Assembly (NCBI RefSeq): GCF_000166195.2
Contig: NZ_CM001403.1
Span: 7,676,877 to 7,740,876 of the forward strand
Reading direction: 5' to 3'
Source: Mucilaginibacter paludis DSM 18603
Lineage (GTDB): Bacteria; Bacteroidota; Bacteroidia; Sphingobacteriales; Sphingobacteriaceae
DNA length: 64,000 nucleotides
The notes below the pieces were generated by a model. It saw only the letters and a program-made list of their open reading frames with translations, made no database searches and was not told the origin of the DNA. Positions within the stretch are counted from its first letter, which is position 1; each line of letters starts with the position of its first letter. Of this stretch, positions 24,478 to 35,313 are shown piece after piece. Made by a program: the position numbers and the translations under genes.

Positions 24478-26706
24478 ATGGCCAAATTTATTATCGCTTT
24501 TATTATCACGTTCAACATTACTGCTTGCCTGGCTCAAAATGCAGATTACATCAGGCTGGATACTGCCCGTTTTATAACTGGTGATCAGCCTGAGTGGAAG
24601 AATCGTGTGTTTAATGACCACGATTGGAAGATCATCAAAACAGGCGAAGTTTGGCAAAATCAGGGCTTTCCCGATTATCACGGCTACGCTTGGTACCGCA
24701 TTCATGTTCGTATCCCTTCGTCCTTAAAAAAACAAGCGGTTTGGGGCGATAGCCTGCGTATTTACCTGGCCCATGTAAACGATGCCGACGAAACCTATCT
24801 TAACGGAGAAATAATTGGCAAAACAGGTGCTTTCCCAGATGATAAAGGAGGATATGTAAGTAAATGGCCCGCTATACGTAATTATGCGGTATCCGCCAAT
24901 AGTTCTGTTATCAAATGGGACGAGGATAATGTAATTGCCGTTAAAGTTTATGATGGAGGAGGCACGGGAGGCATATTTATGGGTGAGCCTTTTTTAGACA
25001 TGCTGGAAAAAACCGATGGCATTGCGTTTGAAGCTAAAGAAATCATGTTTTTACCTTCGGGGAAAGTGCTGCGTAAGTTAAGCCTTCAAAATAAGTTTAA
25101 CACAACCATTAGGGGCACCATTCATTACACCATTAACGATGCCGCCGGGAAAAAGCGTTTGCGGGATGTAAATTTGCCGGTAGCGCTCGGCCCGTTCGAA
25201 TCAAAAGAACTGGCAATTGAATTTCCACACCGCGAAGGCATCGAGTTGGTGTACAATTACACAGAACAAAGTTCGGGCAAGGGGAAAAGTTATACGGAAA
25301 TAGCGCCTTATATTTTAACGCCCCGGGCTCCGTTAACACCAGTTATCAATAGTGCGGCAGTATTGGGGGTAAAGGCGCTGCACCCTATTTTATACCGGAT
25401 ACCTGTGAGCGGCAGCAAGCCAATAAATTTCAGTATAAAGCAACTGCCTGAAGGTTTAAGCTTAGATGAAAAAAACGGCATTATTTCGGGCAGTATTCAA
25501 GCAAACGGAACTTATACTTTATTGATCAAAGCAAGCAATAGCTTGGGCAAATATGAAAAAAGTTTAGAAATAAAAGTTGGTGATACCCTGGCCTTAACCC
25601 CGCCCATGGGGTGGAACAGTTGGAACTGCTGGGGACTAAGCGTAAGCGCCGAAAAGGTAAAAAGTTCGGCAGATGCCATGATACAAAAAGGGCTGGCCGA
25701 TTACGGATGGAACTATATTAATGTGGATGACGGCTGGCAAGCAACCGGGAGGGCCGGAGATGGAGAAATTAAAGCCAATGAAAAATTTCCGGATATGGGC
25801 GGCCTCGGAGATTACCTGCACCAGCAAGGTTTAAAGTTTGGTATTTACTCATCGCCAGGCACCAAAACATGCGGTGGCTTTTTAGGCTCATTAGGGCATG
25901 AGGGACAGGATGCCGTAACCTATAACCAATGGGGAGTGGATTATTTGAAGTATGATTTATGTAGCTATACCGATGTTATTGGTAATGATACATCCTTATC
26001 AGTACAGCAAAAACCCTATATGCTGATGCGCAATTATCTGGAAAAACAACCCCGGGATATCATATATAGTATTTGCCAATACGGCATCCACGATGTTTGG
26101 AAATGGGGGAGCAGCATGAACGGCAATTTATGGCGCACAACAGAAGATATTACCGATACCTGGGAAAGTTTATACAGTATTGGCTTTGCGCAAAGCAATT
26201 TTTATCCGTACGCACATCCAGGGGGCTGGAATGACCCGGATATGTTGATTGTAGGTAAGGTGGGCTGGGGCGAAAATCTGCACGCCAGCAGGTTAACCCC
26301 TTATGAGCAATATACGCATATCAGTTTATGGTGCCTGCTATCGGCCCCCTTGCTCATTGGTTGTGATATGAGTAACCTGGATGAATTCACACTTAATTTA
26401 TTGAAGAATAACGAAGTGATAGCTGTTGACCAGGATGCGGCGGGAAAACAGGCTCAAAAGATGATTGACAAGTATAACTTTCAGGTATGGGTGAAGCAGA
26501 TGGCCGATGGTAGCCATGTGATTGGGATATTTAATTTAGGCAGCAGTTATGCTGGTTATACCTTGAAATTGACTGATTTGGGGATCAATGAGACCGCCAG
26601 TATTAGGGATTTATGGGCTCAAAAAAATATAGGCAACCATTTGCGCCAGCTAATATTTCAAATTCCGCCGCATGGCGTTAGGTTAATTAAGGTATTTGCT
26701 AATTAA
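24478..26706 (+). CDS. Secreted GH27 alpha-galactosidase with N-terminal accessory domains
   Basis: This 742-residue enzyme should release terminal alpha-linked galactose in the periplasm or at the cell surface. The signal peptide is short (1-18, ending ACLAQ). A jelly-roll, GH2-N-like sugar-binding domain (about 25-165) is followed by a linker sandwich, a He_PIG-like Ig domain (about 290-365) and the (beta/alpha)8 catalytic domain (from LTPPMGWNSWNCWG, about 368). The nucleophile Asp is in DYLKYDLCSY and the acid/base Asp in RTTEDITDTW. Typical GH27 catalytic domains are about 370 residues, so half of this protein is accessory. Extensin serines carry a single alpha-galactose, which would make it fit the surrounding genes, but galactomannan or raffinose sugars remain alternatives. 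Confidence 0.93.
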   Translation: MAKFIIAFIITFNITACLAQNADYIRLDTARFITGDQPEWKNRVFNDHDWKIIKTGEVWQNQGFPDYHGYAWYRIHVRIPSSLKKQAVWGDSLRIYLAHVNDADETYLNGEIIGKTGAFPDDKGGYVSKWPAIRNYAVSANSSVIKWDEDNVIAVKVYDGGGTGGIFMGEPFLDMLEKTDGIAFEAKEIMFLPSGKVLRKLSLQNKFNTTIRGTIHYTINDAAGKKRLRDVNLPVALGPFESKELAIEFPHREGIELVYNYTEQSSGKGKSYTEIAPYILTPRAPLTPVINSAAVLGVKALHPILYRIPVSGSKPINFSIKQLPEGLSLDEKNGIISGSIQANGTYTLLIKASNSLGKYEKSLEIKVGDTLALTPPMGWNSWNCWGLSVSAEKVKSSADAMIQKGLADYGWNYINVDDGWQATGRAGDGEIKANEKFPDMGGLGDYLHQQGLKFGIYSSPGTKTCGGFLGSLGHEGQDAVTYNQWGVDYLKYDLCSYTDVIGNDTSLSVQQKPYMLMRNYLEKQPRDIIYSICQYGIHDVWKWGSSMNGNLWRTTEDITDTWESLYSIGFAQSNFYPYAHPGGWNDPDMLIVGKVGWGENLHASRLTPYEQYTHISLWCLLSAPLLIGCDMSNLDEFTLNLLKNNEVIAVDQDAAGKQAQKMIDKYNFQVWVKQMADGSHVIGIFNLGSSYAGYTLKLTDLGINETASIRDLWAQKNIGNHLRQLIFQIPPHGVRLIKVFAN

Positions 26707-26756
26707 CGGCTATTAAATGGATAATTCACAGTTATTGTCGGTTAATATATTGATTA

Positions 26757-26771
26757 ACACGCGTTGCGTGT
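26757..26771. repeat. Inverted repeat upstream of the S9 peptidase gene
   Basis: ACACGC-GTT-GCGTGT forms a perfect 6-bp inverted repeat 35 bases before the peptidase ATG. It lies near the place expected for promoter elements and might be an operator. It could also be chance. Confidence 0.3.
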
Positions 26772-26805
26772 ATTTGTAATTTAGCCTTTGTTTATTTCTA
26801 ATCAT

Positions 26806-29088
26806 ATGCACTTTTCATCACGTATCCTGGTTTTATTTTTTACTGCCATGGTTGCTGGCAATAGCTACGGGCAACAAAAGGCGGTACCGTATTATCCTTC
26901 AAAACAAGAGATCAGGGAGGCATATATTCGTCAAAACAAAGTCGATTCCATCTTTCGATCTATTCCGCTCAATGTTAACATATCTCCTAACTGGCAGCAG
27001 GACGGTTCCTTCTGGTACGTAAAACGTTTGCCGCGGAACACACAGGAGTATGATTACGTAAACGGGGCTGACAAAACAAAAAAATTAGCGTTTGATCACA
27101 AGCGTTTAGCCGAAAGTATTCAGGCCGTAACGGGTAAAAGTCAGGATGCTGAGAAATTGAATATCAGTAAAATGTTTTTTAGTGCAGATAAAAGTACCGT
27201 TAGCTTCAAAACAAGCAATACCTGGTTACAATGCAACCTGAAAACCTTTAAATGCAATTTAACCACCGATACCGCTTTTAAACGGTATGATAATAATAAA
27301 CCCTTGCAGGTACATCATAGCCGGTGGGAAGAGGTCGGTCGGGATTCCGTATCCCCGGATCATCATTGGGTCGCCTTTGGCAAAGGAGGTAATCTTTTTG
27401 TAAAGAATGCTGAAAGCAAAAAGGAAGTACAGATAACAGCTGATGGCAGTTTGGATAAACCTTACGGCGAGTTCTGCTGGTCGCCGGACAGTAAAAACGT
27501 CATCGGATTTTTGATCGATCCTAAAAAAACGAAAGAGGTATATTATGTTTTAAGCTCTGTACCCGGGACAACCCGCGGCCAGCTTAAATCGCGCGAATAT
27601 ATGCAGCCCGGCGATGATATGACCAGCTTTACGCCCTATATATTCAGTATAGCCGATAAAAAAAGCATCAAAATAAATACCGAAAAGATCGATTTTTTTG
27701 GCGCTCCCGAATTGCACTGGCGCAAAGGCAGCAACCGGTATTTTACTTATGAAAAGGTCGACCGCGGCCATCAGCGTTTCAGGGTGATAGAAGTTGATGT
27801 TTTAAATGGCAACACCCGCAACATTATTGACGAAAAAACAAACACTTTTATTTACGAGCAGCGCATTTATACCCGCTACCTGCCCGAAACACACGAGATT
27901 GTTTGGATAACGGAAAAAGATGGCTGGAGGCATATTTATATAGTTAACGATATTACCGGCGCTCAAAAACTGGTAACTAAAGGCAATTGGGTAGTGAGGG
28001 ATATGGATAGCGTTGATACAAAAAAGCGTGAGATCTGGTTTACCGCCAGCGGTATGAATGCGGGCGAAGACCCTTATTTTATCCATAGCTATCGCATTGG
28101 TTTCGACGGTAGTAATATAGTGAACCTTACACCGGCTCAAGGTAATCACCGCGTGGTTTACTCGCCCGATAGAAAGTACTATTTGGATACCTATTCGCAG
28201 GTAAACGTCCCTCCGGTAACCGAATTGCGCCTGACGGCAAACGGCGCTCCCGTTTTAACTGTTGAGCAAACGGATATCCATGCTTTGCAGGCGGCCGGGG
28301 TTAAATTACCCGAAATATTTGTGGCCAAGGCCAGAGACGGAAAAACGGATATTTGGGGAGTGATTTACCGCCCTTCAAATTTTGATCCTTCCAGAAGCTA
28401 TCCTATTATCGAAAATATATATGCCGGGCCGCAGGATTCGTTTACGCCGAAAAATTTTTCGCCCGTTAACGAAATGCAGAGCATTGCCGAATTAGGTTTT
28501 ATTGTGGTTGAGATGGATGGGATGGGTACAGCCAACCGGTCGAAAGCGTTTCATGATGTTTGCTGGAAAAACCTGCAGGATGCCGGTTTTCCCGACCGGA
28601 TTTTGTGGATGAAGGCTATGGCCCAAAAATATCCGCAGGCAGATACCACTCGGGTAGGCGTTTATGGTACTTCGGCGGGCGGTCAAAATGCGGCAGGCGC
28701 GGTATTGTTCCATCCGGAATTTTATAAAGCTGCCGTATCGGCCTGCGGGTGTCAAGACAACCGGATTGATAAGCAATGGTGGAACGAACAATGGATGGGT
28801 TACCCGGTAGGCCCGCAGTACGAACAACAATCAAACATTACCAATGCCTATAAACTAAAAGGAGACCTGTTATTGATTGTTGGCGAGGCCGACGAAAATG
28901 TTCCGCCTGAGTCTACCTATCGCTTAGCCGATGCCCTAATCAAAAGCAACAAAAACTTCGATTTTTTGACCGTGCCCGGCATGGGGCACAGCGATGGCGG
29001 GCCTTATGGCCGTCGCAAAAAGAGAGATTTTTTTGTAAGGCATTTACTGCAGGTTGAGCCACCTGCCAGGGAACTGGGAGAACATTGA
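26806..29088 (+). CDS. DPP-IV-type S9 prolyl peptidase (secreted)
   Basis: This 760-residue serine peptidase should cut dipeptides off N-termini after a penultimate proline. The ATG at 26806 is chosen over a TTG at 26788 because it gives a clean signal peptide (1-23, ending SYGQ). The N-terminal beta-propeller (about 60-480) is of the DPP-IV type. The C-terminal alpha/beta-hydrolase has Ser623 (VYGTSAGGQ), Asp696 (GEADENVPP) and His728 (GMGHSDGG). The tail ends shortly after the catalytic histidine, as is usual. Together with the Xaa-Pro aminopeptidase it would process proline-rich peptides. It lies 99 bases downstream of the GH27 gene on the same strand. Whether it prefers Hyp over Pro cannot be seen. 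Confidence 0.93.
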   Translation: MHFSSRILVLFFTAMVAGNSYGQQKAVPYYPSKQEIREAYIRQNKVDSIFRSIPLNVNISPNWQQDGSFWYVKRLPRNTQEYDYVNGADKTKKLAFDHKRLAESIQAVTGKSQDAEKLNISKMFFSADKSTVSFKTSNTWLQCNLKTFKCNLTTDTAFKRYDNNKPLQVHHSRWEEVGRDSVSPDHHWVAFGKGGNLFVKNAESKKEVQITADGSLDKPYGEFCWSPDSKNVIGFLIDPKKTKEVYYVLSSVPGTTRGQLKSREYMQPGDDMTSFTPYIFSIADKKSIKINTEKIDFFGAPELHWRKGSNRYFTYEKVDRGHQRFRVIEVDVLNGNTRNIIDEKTNTFIYEQRIYTRYLPETHEIVWITEKDGWRHIYIVNDITGAQKLVTKGNWVVRDMDSVDTKKREIWFTASGMNAGEDPYFIHSYRIGFDGSNIVNLTPAQGNHRVVYSPDRKYYLDTYSQVNVPPVTELRLTANGAPVLTVEQTDIHALQAAGVKLPEIFVAKARDGKTDIWGVIYRPSNFDPSRSYPIIENIYAGPQDSFTPKNFSPVNEMQSIAELGFIVVEMDGMGTANRSKAFHDVCWKNLQDAGFPDRILWMKAMAQKYPQADTTRVGVYGTSAGGQNAAGAVLFHPEFYKAAVSACGCQDNRIDKQWWNEQWMGYPVGPQYEQQSNITNAYKLKGDLLLIVGEADENVPPESTYRLADALIKSNKNFDFLTVPGMGHSDGGPYGRRKKRDFFVRHLLQVEPPARELGEH

Positions 29089-29819
29089 GAATTAGGAACT
29101 TTTAATTGCAACCTATACATAACAGACCAATATTTTCGCGACCGATGTTTGATTGTTTTTTTGATGTTCGTGCTGGTATCTGGTGATTCCGGTTAAACGG
29201 GTTATTGATTTTAACCATTAACCTTGCAATCTTCATGCTTATCATTTTCGAAATAATTTTTAGTAAGAGGTATTGTATTAAAATTATAAACTGGCATAAC
29301 CAAATCTCTTTATAAATTCTGCCACCGCGGTAGCCGCATTTTAGCTCTTCAACTGCGCTCGTTCTTCTCACGGCTTTTTAGCTCATATAAAGACCTTGTC
29401 CGTATTTTTCAGATAGATCAAACATGCAAATTTTGTTTTGTAGAAAAACGGTTTTGCGCTTTTTTTAACAGGTAATTGTTTGAGTAAGCAAGTAAAAAGT
29501 TGCCCCTTTATAAAACAGGCCAAAATCTGGTAACAGACAGGTAATTTATGAACAGGCGCCAAATCCATATCTGTTTATATTTGATTAACAGAGATTTAGC
29601 ATTCAGTTTATAGCGCTAAAATACATCCCCAACAATATTTAATTAATTATTGGACAAAGGCTTTTTTAACACATGTAAATAATATTTATTAATATTTAAA
29701 AAAATAAAACGATATGGCATAAACTTACCAGACTATCTTTTCAACATCAAGGATGTACATACATCTTTTAACTAAAATCTAATTCATCGATTAATCATCA
29801 CACAAAAAATCAAAACACA
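29089..29819. other. Control region upstream of the SusCD operon
   Basis: This stretch of 731 bases separates the S9 peptidase and the SusC gene. Two minus-strand open frames of 89 and 61 codons (29102-29371 and 29383-29568) have no protein-like features and are probably chance. Bases 29640-29720 are strongly AT-rich. TATCTTTT near 29734 is one mismatch from the -7 consensus. No RNA gene or regulator gene was found here, which is notable for a SusCD operon. Confidence 0.45.
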
Positions 29820-32800
29820 ATGGGAAAACGAATACTCTTCCTCATGCTATGTTACTTGTTCAGCACTTGGCTTAATTATGCCCATGCTCAAACCAACGGT
29901 GTTGTTGCGCACGGACAAGTAAAAGACAGCGAGGGAAAACCGATAGCAGGTGCAACCATTACCGAAAAAGGTATGGTAGCCAACGGCACTTTTGCTGATG
30001 CCAATGGTAAATTTCAGCTCAGTTTAAAGGGAGGCGCAAACACAATTGTAGTCTATCTGATTGGCTTTAAGCGCCAGGAAGTAAAAGTGGGGGATAAGCC
30101 CCTTTCAGTTACACTACAGGTTGAAGAACATGCGCTTACCGATGTGGTTATTGTTGGCTATCAAAGCCAAACCCGGCGCGAACTTACCGCCGCCGTATCA
30201 TCTTTAAATGGTAAGGATATAGCCAACATCCCCGAGGCCAGCTTTGACCAGATGCTCCAGGGCCGCCTTGCCGGTGTGAGCGTACTGTCGAGCACGGGCG
30301 AATTAGGATCGAAGCCAGCCATTGTAATTCGCGGCGCTACCAATATTGATTTTGGGAATGCTAACGGAGGAAATACAGGGCCTTTATATGTAATAGATGG
30401 CGTTATTTTTGATGTGAATGCGATAGGATCATCTTATGGTAATAATAACCCGCTCTCTTTGATTAATCCAAATGATATCGAATCTATAGATGTATTAAAA
30501 GATGCCTCCGCGGCCGCTATTTATGGAGCCAGGGGAGGTAACGGCGTTATTATTGTAAAAACCAAGCAGGCTAAACGTGGTAAGGCCCAGGTTTCTTTAT
30601 CTGCTTATGCGGGTGTAACAACAGCGCCAAATTTTATTAAGGTAAGTACGGGTGCCGCCGAAAGAGCCCTTAAATTAAAGCTACTTCAACAATTGTCTTA
30701 TAACGATAAGCTACAGGGATATATCCCCTTGGCTATTACCGACAGTTTAAACTCAGCCTTTAATAATGACGTTGACTGGCAAGGCCTGTTGGTTAGGCAA
30801 AACGCTATCGTAAACAGTCAGGATGTAGCTATAAGCGCTTATACGGGGACAACATCTTACCGTATATCAATGAATCACTACAACGAACAAGGCGTTATAA
30901 ATGGTTATGGGCTTGAAAAGTTTACACCTCATTTAAACATGACTATTAAACCTATTAAAGGACTGGATATTACGGCCGATATATTAATGAGTTCAGAGCG
31001 GCAGAGCCACGGAGTTGGCGGCTCGGGTGCTTATTTATTCAATTCACGGAATTTTCCAACCTCATTTGCCCAACTAACACCATCGCAGATAGAGGTATAT
31101 AGTGGAAAAAAACATTACTATGACGATGATAGGGCGTTTTCTATTATCGGCTCGGTGCACTTAGTAGATACGATAACACTTAACCTGACTATTAGCAGCA
31201 CTTACGGATCTTCAAATTATACAGATAAATACGGCTATTTTTCACCGGTAGAGTTAAATGGCTCGTTAAATACCGCTTACGATATCTATAGCAGTAATCC
31301 TTCGTGGTCGTTTGAAAATTTCCTGCAATACAGCAAACAAATCAAAAAAAACAGGTTTACTATGGCTGTTGGTGGTGCGCTATACAGTTACGAAAGTTAT
31401 TATAATTATGCGTCAGCCGCCGGAATTAGCTTTCGGGAATCAACACTATACAAACGGTTTCCTCCGGAGCAAACTTATATGTTTCTACAAGCGCGCAACG
31501 TAAAACTACAGAATCGTACTATGCCCGTTTAAATTATGATTATTCAGGTAAGTACCTTTTCACAGCCAGTTTTCGCCGGGATGCAAGTTCCATTTACAGC
31601 CCCGAATACCGCTGGGGGACTTTTCCCGCAGCAGCGGCTGGTTGGATAGTATCTGACGAGTCCTTTTTTCAGCCTTTGAAGAAGGTTGTCAATTTCTTAA
31701 AGTTCAGAGCCAGCTACGGTATTACAGGAAAGGATCCGGGGCAGTGGTATTCTAAATATCAGACGTTGGCCAACGATGCCAGCTATTTTGCCAGCACTAA
31801 CGGGACAATAGACAGGAATGGGTATCTGGGCGGATATCCCAGTACTTATAACGGTACGACGGTAGTTTCGCCTTACTCTTATTATAATAATTTTTATAAT
31901 TATGGGGTTAAGGCCAGTAACACCGTAAGATGGGAAAAAGACCCTCAGTTAGATTTAGGCGGCGATTTGGAACTTTTTGATGGCCGTGTTAATGTTACGG
32001 TAGACTGGTATCAAAAGGATTCGAAAGATGTGTTTTTTTATAACGTGCCTGCGCAGGCCACAAGTGGTTACCAGTACTATTCAGGAAATTATGTAGATCT
32101 GCGTAACCAGGGACTTGAGTTTGCAACAAATATCAATGTACTTGGCCCTAAATCGCCCTTACAGTGGAACTTTAATTTCAATATTTCTTATAACCAGAAT
32201 ATGGTAACTAAGTTACCGAACGATAACCGCGATTTTCTATTTGATAATCCATGGTTCTACAAAACGCTCACCCTGGGCGAGCCAATATTCAATTATAGGG
32301 TTTGGCATACCGATGGCGTATACGCAACTGATGCCGAAGTACCCACAGACCCTATCACCGGAAAAAAGATGACGCTTAAAGGATTCACGCTCCACGCGGG
32401 TGATCCGAAATATCAGGATATTAACGGCGACTATAATATCAATGATGATGATAAGTACATCGCAGGAAATCCAAATCCTAAATTCACCGGCGGTTTTGGA
32501 AGTAATTTCAGATACAAACGTTTTACATTAAGTTTCTTTGCTTCGTTTGTGGCCGGAAGGAAAATTTTAAACGGAGCGCTATCCGATGCCCTAAATGGCA
32601 GTAAATACGTTAGCGGATGGGGAACCGTAGCAGGTGTGGCAACACTCACTAATTCGCTGGGCCAATTCTGGCAAAAACCAGGCGATCAAAGTCAATACGC
32701 CAGGTTAGTTTACAATACTACTGATGCCAATGGTTTAGATCCATGGAATATTGGTACCGACTACTTTATCCGGGATGGCAGTTTTATCAAATTGAAGAAC

Positions 32801-33010
32801 GTAACCCTTGGTTACGACTTGCCCCAAGCATGGCTTAAAGCGATAGGCCTTAAGAAGTTTAATATTTATGGTATGGGAGATAACTTGCTGATGTGGAAAA
32901 AAGCAAAAGATATTGCAGATCCTGAATTAGTTGATCCAACCACCGGATCATCTAACGTGATTTATCCTACAGCTGTTAAATATACTTTAGGTGTTAATAT
33001 CGGCTTTTAG
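29820..33010 (+). pseudogene. SusC/RagA-type TonB-dependent receptor with one frameshift
   Basis: A full-length receptor of about 1063 residues is encoded in two frames: 29820 to about 31505, and about 31503 to 33010. The first frame has a signal peptide (1-24, ending NYAHAQ), a carboxypeptidase-like sandwich, the plug (LTDVVIVGYQSQ, VIDGVIFDV, DIESIDVLKDASAAAIYGAR) and early strands, then stops at 31532. The second frame picks up with the conserved run ESYYARLNYDYSGKYLF, then FRRDASS, and goes on to the barrel end. Adding one A to the A4 run at 31502-31505 restores a continuous, family-typical sequence. It may be a sequencing indel, since no other damage is visible in more than 1000 codons. 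The SusD gene follows 41 bases later. Confidence 0.9.
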
Positions 33011-33051
33011 GATATAAGTGGTAATTGAAACATCAACTAAATCAACACGAA

Positions 33052-34557
33052 ATGAAAACTAAATACATTTTAATATACATTACGGCGATAGGGCTGTTAG
33101 CAAGTTCATGTAAAAAGTTTCTTGATCAATCACCAATTAGTACCCCAACAGATGCAACAACCTGGCAGTCGGATGGGGATGCTAACACTGGTGTGGCAGC
33201 ATGTTACTCATTGATACGAGGTGCCTTTAACTCGTCAATCGGCTACTATGCTTATGGCGATTTAATATCCGGCGAATTCGTATCATCTGACGATACTTGG
33301 TTTCAAAACGTATTGTCATTTAAATGGGGGGCTGCTGTTGCGAGTACAGCGGTGGATAATCCGCTTTTAAAGTTGAGATTATTTACCCCTTACTACACAG
33401 CTATTGCTCAAAGTAACAGGTGCGTTTCTTTTATAAGCGCGATGCCAAACAGCGCTTTTAACGGAACATCTGATGCTGATCAGATGGCCAGGAAAAACAA
33501 ATATCTTGGCGAAGCTTACTTCACTCGTGCATTCTGCTATTTTACGATGTGCAGGGTTTGGGGCGATGTGCCACTTGTTTTAGAGAATACCGATGCTACA
33601 GTATCTCAACAATATGTGCGGTCTCCGCAAGCAACCGTACTAAAACAAGCTATCGCCGATGTAAATAAAGCTATTCAATACCTGGACTGGAAAGACAACT
33701 CATCCTCGGATAGGATTGTTCGTGCCGATAAAGGTGCCGCCTACGCACTGCTGGCGCATATCGATGCCTGGATTGGCGATTATGCTGGTTGCAACACAGC
33801 TTGCGATGCTGTTATCAATTCAGGCTCGTACAGTTTAACTACCCCAGGCAATTTTATGGATATTTATAAAGGGCAATCGCAGGAAAGTATTTTTGAAATA
33901 GCCCAAAATACGCTCGCGGAAGCCAGTAACGCCAATGTATATTACACCCTTGCATCGCAAACCTTAAGTTCGCCTTATATAATCCGCACAGCCCCCTTGT
34001 GGAAGCTTGACAACAGTGTAGTAACCCAGTTATATACCGATACTAACGATGTCAGGTTTAAAAAAGGATTTATTAGTATCTCGAACGGTAACACCTCGCT
34101 TTACGAGTGCATCAAGTATACCAATATCCAAAATGTCAATAATAATACAGCATACAAAGTTTCTTTGAATAATATCGTGATTTTTAGGCTGGCGGATATA
34201 GAGTTGTTAAAGGCTGAAGCGCTATGTGGCCGACCTGCGCCCGATTACGGTACAGCCTTATCGCTTGTGAATACAATACGAAGCAACAGAAATGCAGCCC
34301 CCTTAACCGGGCTTAACAGCGTAACTATACTACAGGCCGTGCTTGACGAACGAGGAAGGGAACTGTTTTTAGAGGGGCACCGTACTTTTGATTTAATCAG
34401 GTTTGGAAGGCTGATGGGCGGCGTATCCCTATTTAGTAACGGTATAAGCACTGCAGAGTTTTTGGCAGGCAAATATTACTGGCCTGTTGATCCAACCTTG
34501 TTTATTACAAACTCCAAGTTAACACAAACTGCTTTTTGGGTAGGTAAAGTAAATTGA
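33052..34557 (+). CDS. SusD/RagB-type surface glycan- or peptide-binding lipoprotein
   Basis: This 501-residue lipoprotein is the lid partner of the SusC receptor just upstream. The ATG at 33052 is used instead of a TTG at 33025. The lipobox is LLASSC, with Cys at about residue 20, followed by KKFLDQSPISTPTDATTWQ, the usual RagB/SusD beginning. TPR-like helices and the C-terminal family segment (VLDERGRELFLEGHRTFDLI, then YYWPVDPT) are present. It would be exported to the outer leaflet of the outer membrane and bind the imported oligomer. Ligand-binding residues cannot be identified from sequence alone. Confidence 0.96.
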   Translation: MKTKYILIYITAIGLLASSCKKFLDQSPISTPTDATTWQSDGDANTGVAACYSLIRGAFNSSIGYYAYGDLISGEFVSSDDTWFQNVLSFKWGAAVASTAVDNPLLKLRLFTPYYTAIAQSNRCVSFISAMPNSAFNGTSDADQMARKNKYLGEAYFTRAFCYFTMCRVWGDVPLVLENTDATVSQQYVRSPQATVLKQAIADVNKAIQYLDWKDNSSSDRIVRADKGAAYALLAHIDAWIGDYAGCNTACDAVINSGSYSLTTPGNFMDIYKGQSQESIFEIAQNTLAEASNANVYYTLASQTLSSPYIIRTAPLWKLDNSVVTQLYTDTNDVRFKKGFISISNGNTSLYECIKYTNIQNVNNNTAYKVSLNNIVIFRLADIELLKAEALCGRPAPDYGTALSLVNTIRSNRNAAPLTGLNSVTILQAVLDERGRELFLEGHRTFDLIRFGRLMGGVSLFSNGISTAEFLAGKYYWPVDPTLFITNSKLTQTAFWVGKVN

Positions 34558-34580
34558 TTATAAAGTTTAACAATATAGCA

Positions 34581-35279
34581 ATGAAAAATATATATCAACA
34601 GATTGGAACCATGATGTTGGCAATAGTATTGGTAGTGAGTTTATACGCTTGTAAGAAAGACGCCTACCTCACTGATGGTGGTTTAAATAAAGCCGCTACG
34701 CCATTCACAACGTATGATTACCTGAAGAATAACCAGTATCATCAGTTTGATACCCTTATAACATTAATAGATCATTATAAGCTAAAGGATAGTGTTAACA
34801 ATAGCAAGACGTTTTTTGCTTTTACTGATATGGCCCTTAACTCGTTAATGAAATCAATCATTATTAAAACCACAGATAAAAACGGAAATCTTATTTTGAC
34901 ACCTGTAACAACGATCAGTCAACTTACCGACTCAATCAGCTCTAAATTGATTAAACAGTACATGTTTAACCAAACAATTACGCTGGATAAGGCAACCTTG
35001 GCCGCTGTACCCTATACTAATATGGCTGGCACAGCTGCACCCTGTGCCATCAAAAAAGTTGCCGCAGCCAATGCGCTAAACCTGGCTTATACTTCACTTA
35101 CACTTAATTACTACATTCTGGCTTATGTAAAAGTAAATGGTGTATTAGATGGCTCCGCTGGCGCACCGGCAAACGATAAACCTGATGCGGTGTATTACTG
35201 TCAAACCGAGGGTATTCAAACCAGTAGCGGCACAACGTTGCACGTTTTAGCAAATAATGTTTCGCTATACAAATTATAA
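34581..35279 (+). CDS. Surface lipoprotein with fasciclin (FAS1)-like domain
   Basis: This 232-residue lipoprotein has a lipobox-like VVSLYAC (Cys at about residue 24). The following region has the order and pattern of a FAS1 domain: QFDTLITLIDHYKLKDSV, then a KTFFAFTDMALNSL segment. The ATG at 34581 is preferred over the TTG overlapping the SusD stop. It lies 23 bases after SusD and is therefore cotranscribed. In Bacteroidota, FAS1-like lipoproteins occur next to SusCD pairs and may be extra surface binding proteins. No enzyme motif is seen. The ligand is unknown. Confidence 0.75.
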   Translation: MKNIYQQIGTMMLAIVLVVSLYACKKDAYLTDGGLNKAATPFTTYDYLKNNQYHQFDTLITLIDHYKLKDSVNNSKTFFAFTDMALNSLMKSIIIKTTDKNGNLILTPVTTISQLTDSISSKLIKQYMFNQTITLDKATLAAVPYTNMAGTAAPCAIKKVAAANALNLAYTSLTLNYYILAYVKVNGVLDGSAGAPANDKPDAVYYCQTEGIQTSSGTTLHVLANNVSLYKL

Positions 35280-35313
35280 TGGGATTTACTCAAATCATTT
35301 AAATTAAGTAACC

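Noticed and set aside
29102..29568. Two minus-strand open frames before the SusCD operon
   Set aside because: Their sequences are of low complexity or unlike proteins, with no start context. The region looks like an upstream control region.
29640..29720. AT-rich stretch considered as an origin or attachment site
   Set aside because: There are no iterated boxes, no direct repeats at gene or tRNA ends, and no integrase or replication gene nearby.
31490..31540. Programmed -1 frameshifting in SusC
   Set aside because: The A4 run does not form a full X-XXY-YYZ slippery site and no strong downstream stem was seen, so an indel is more likely.
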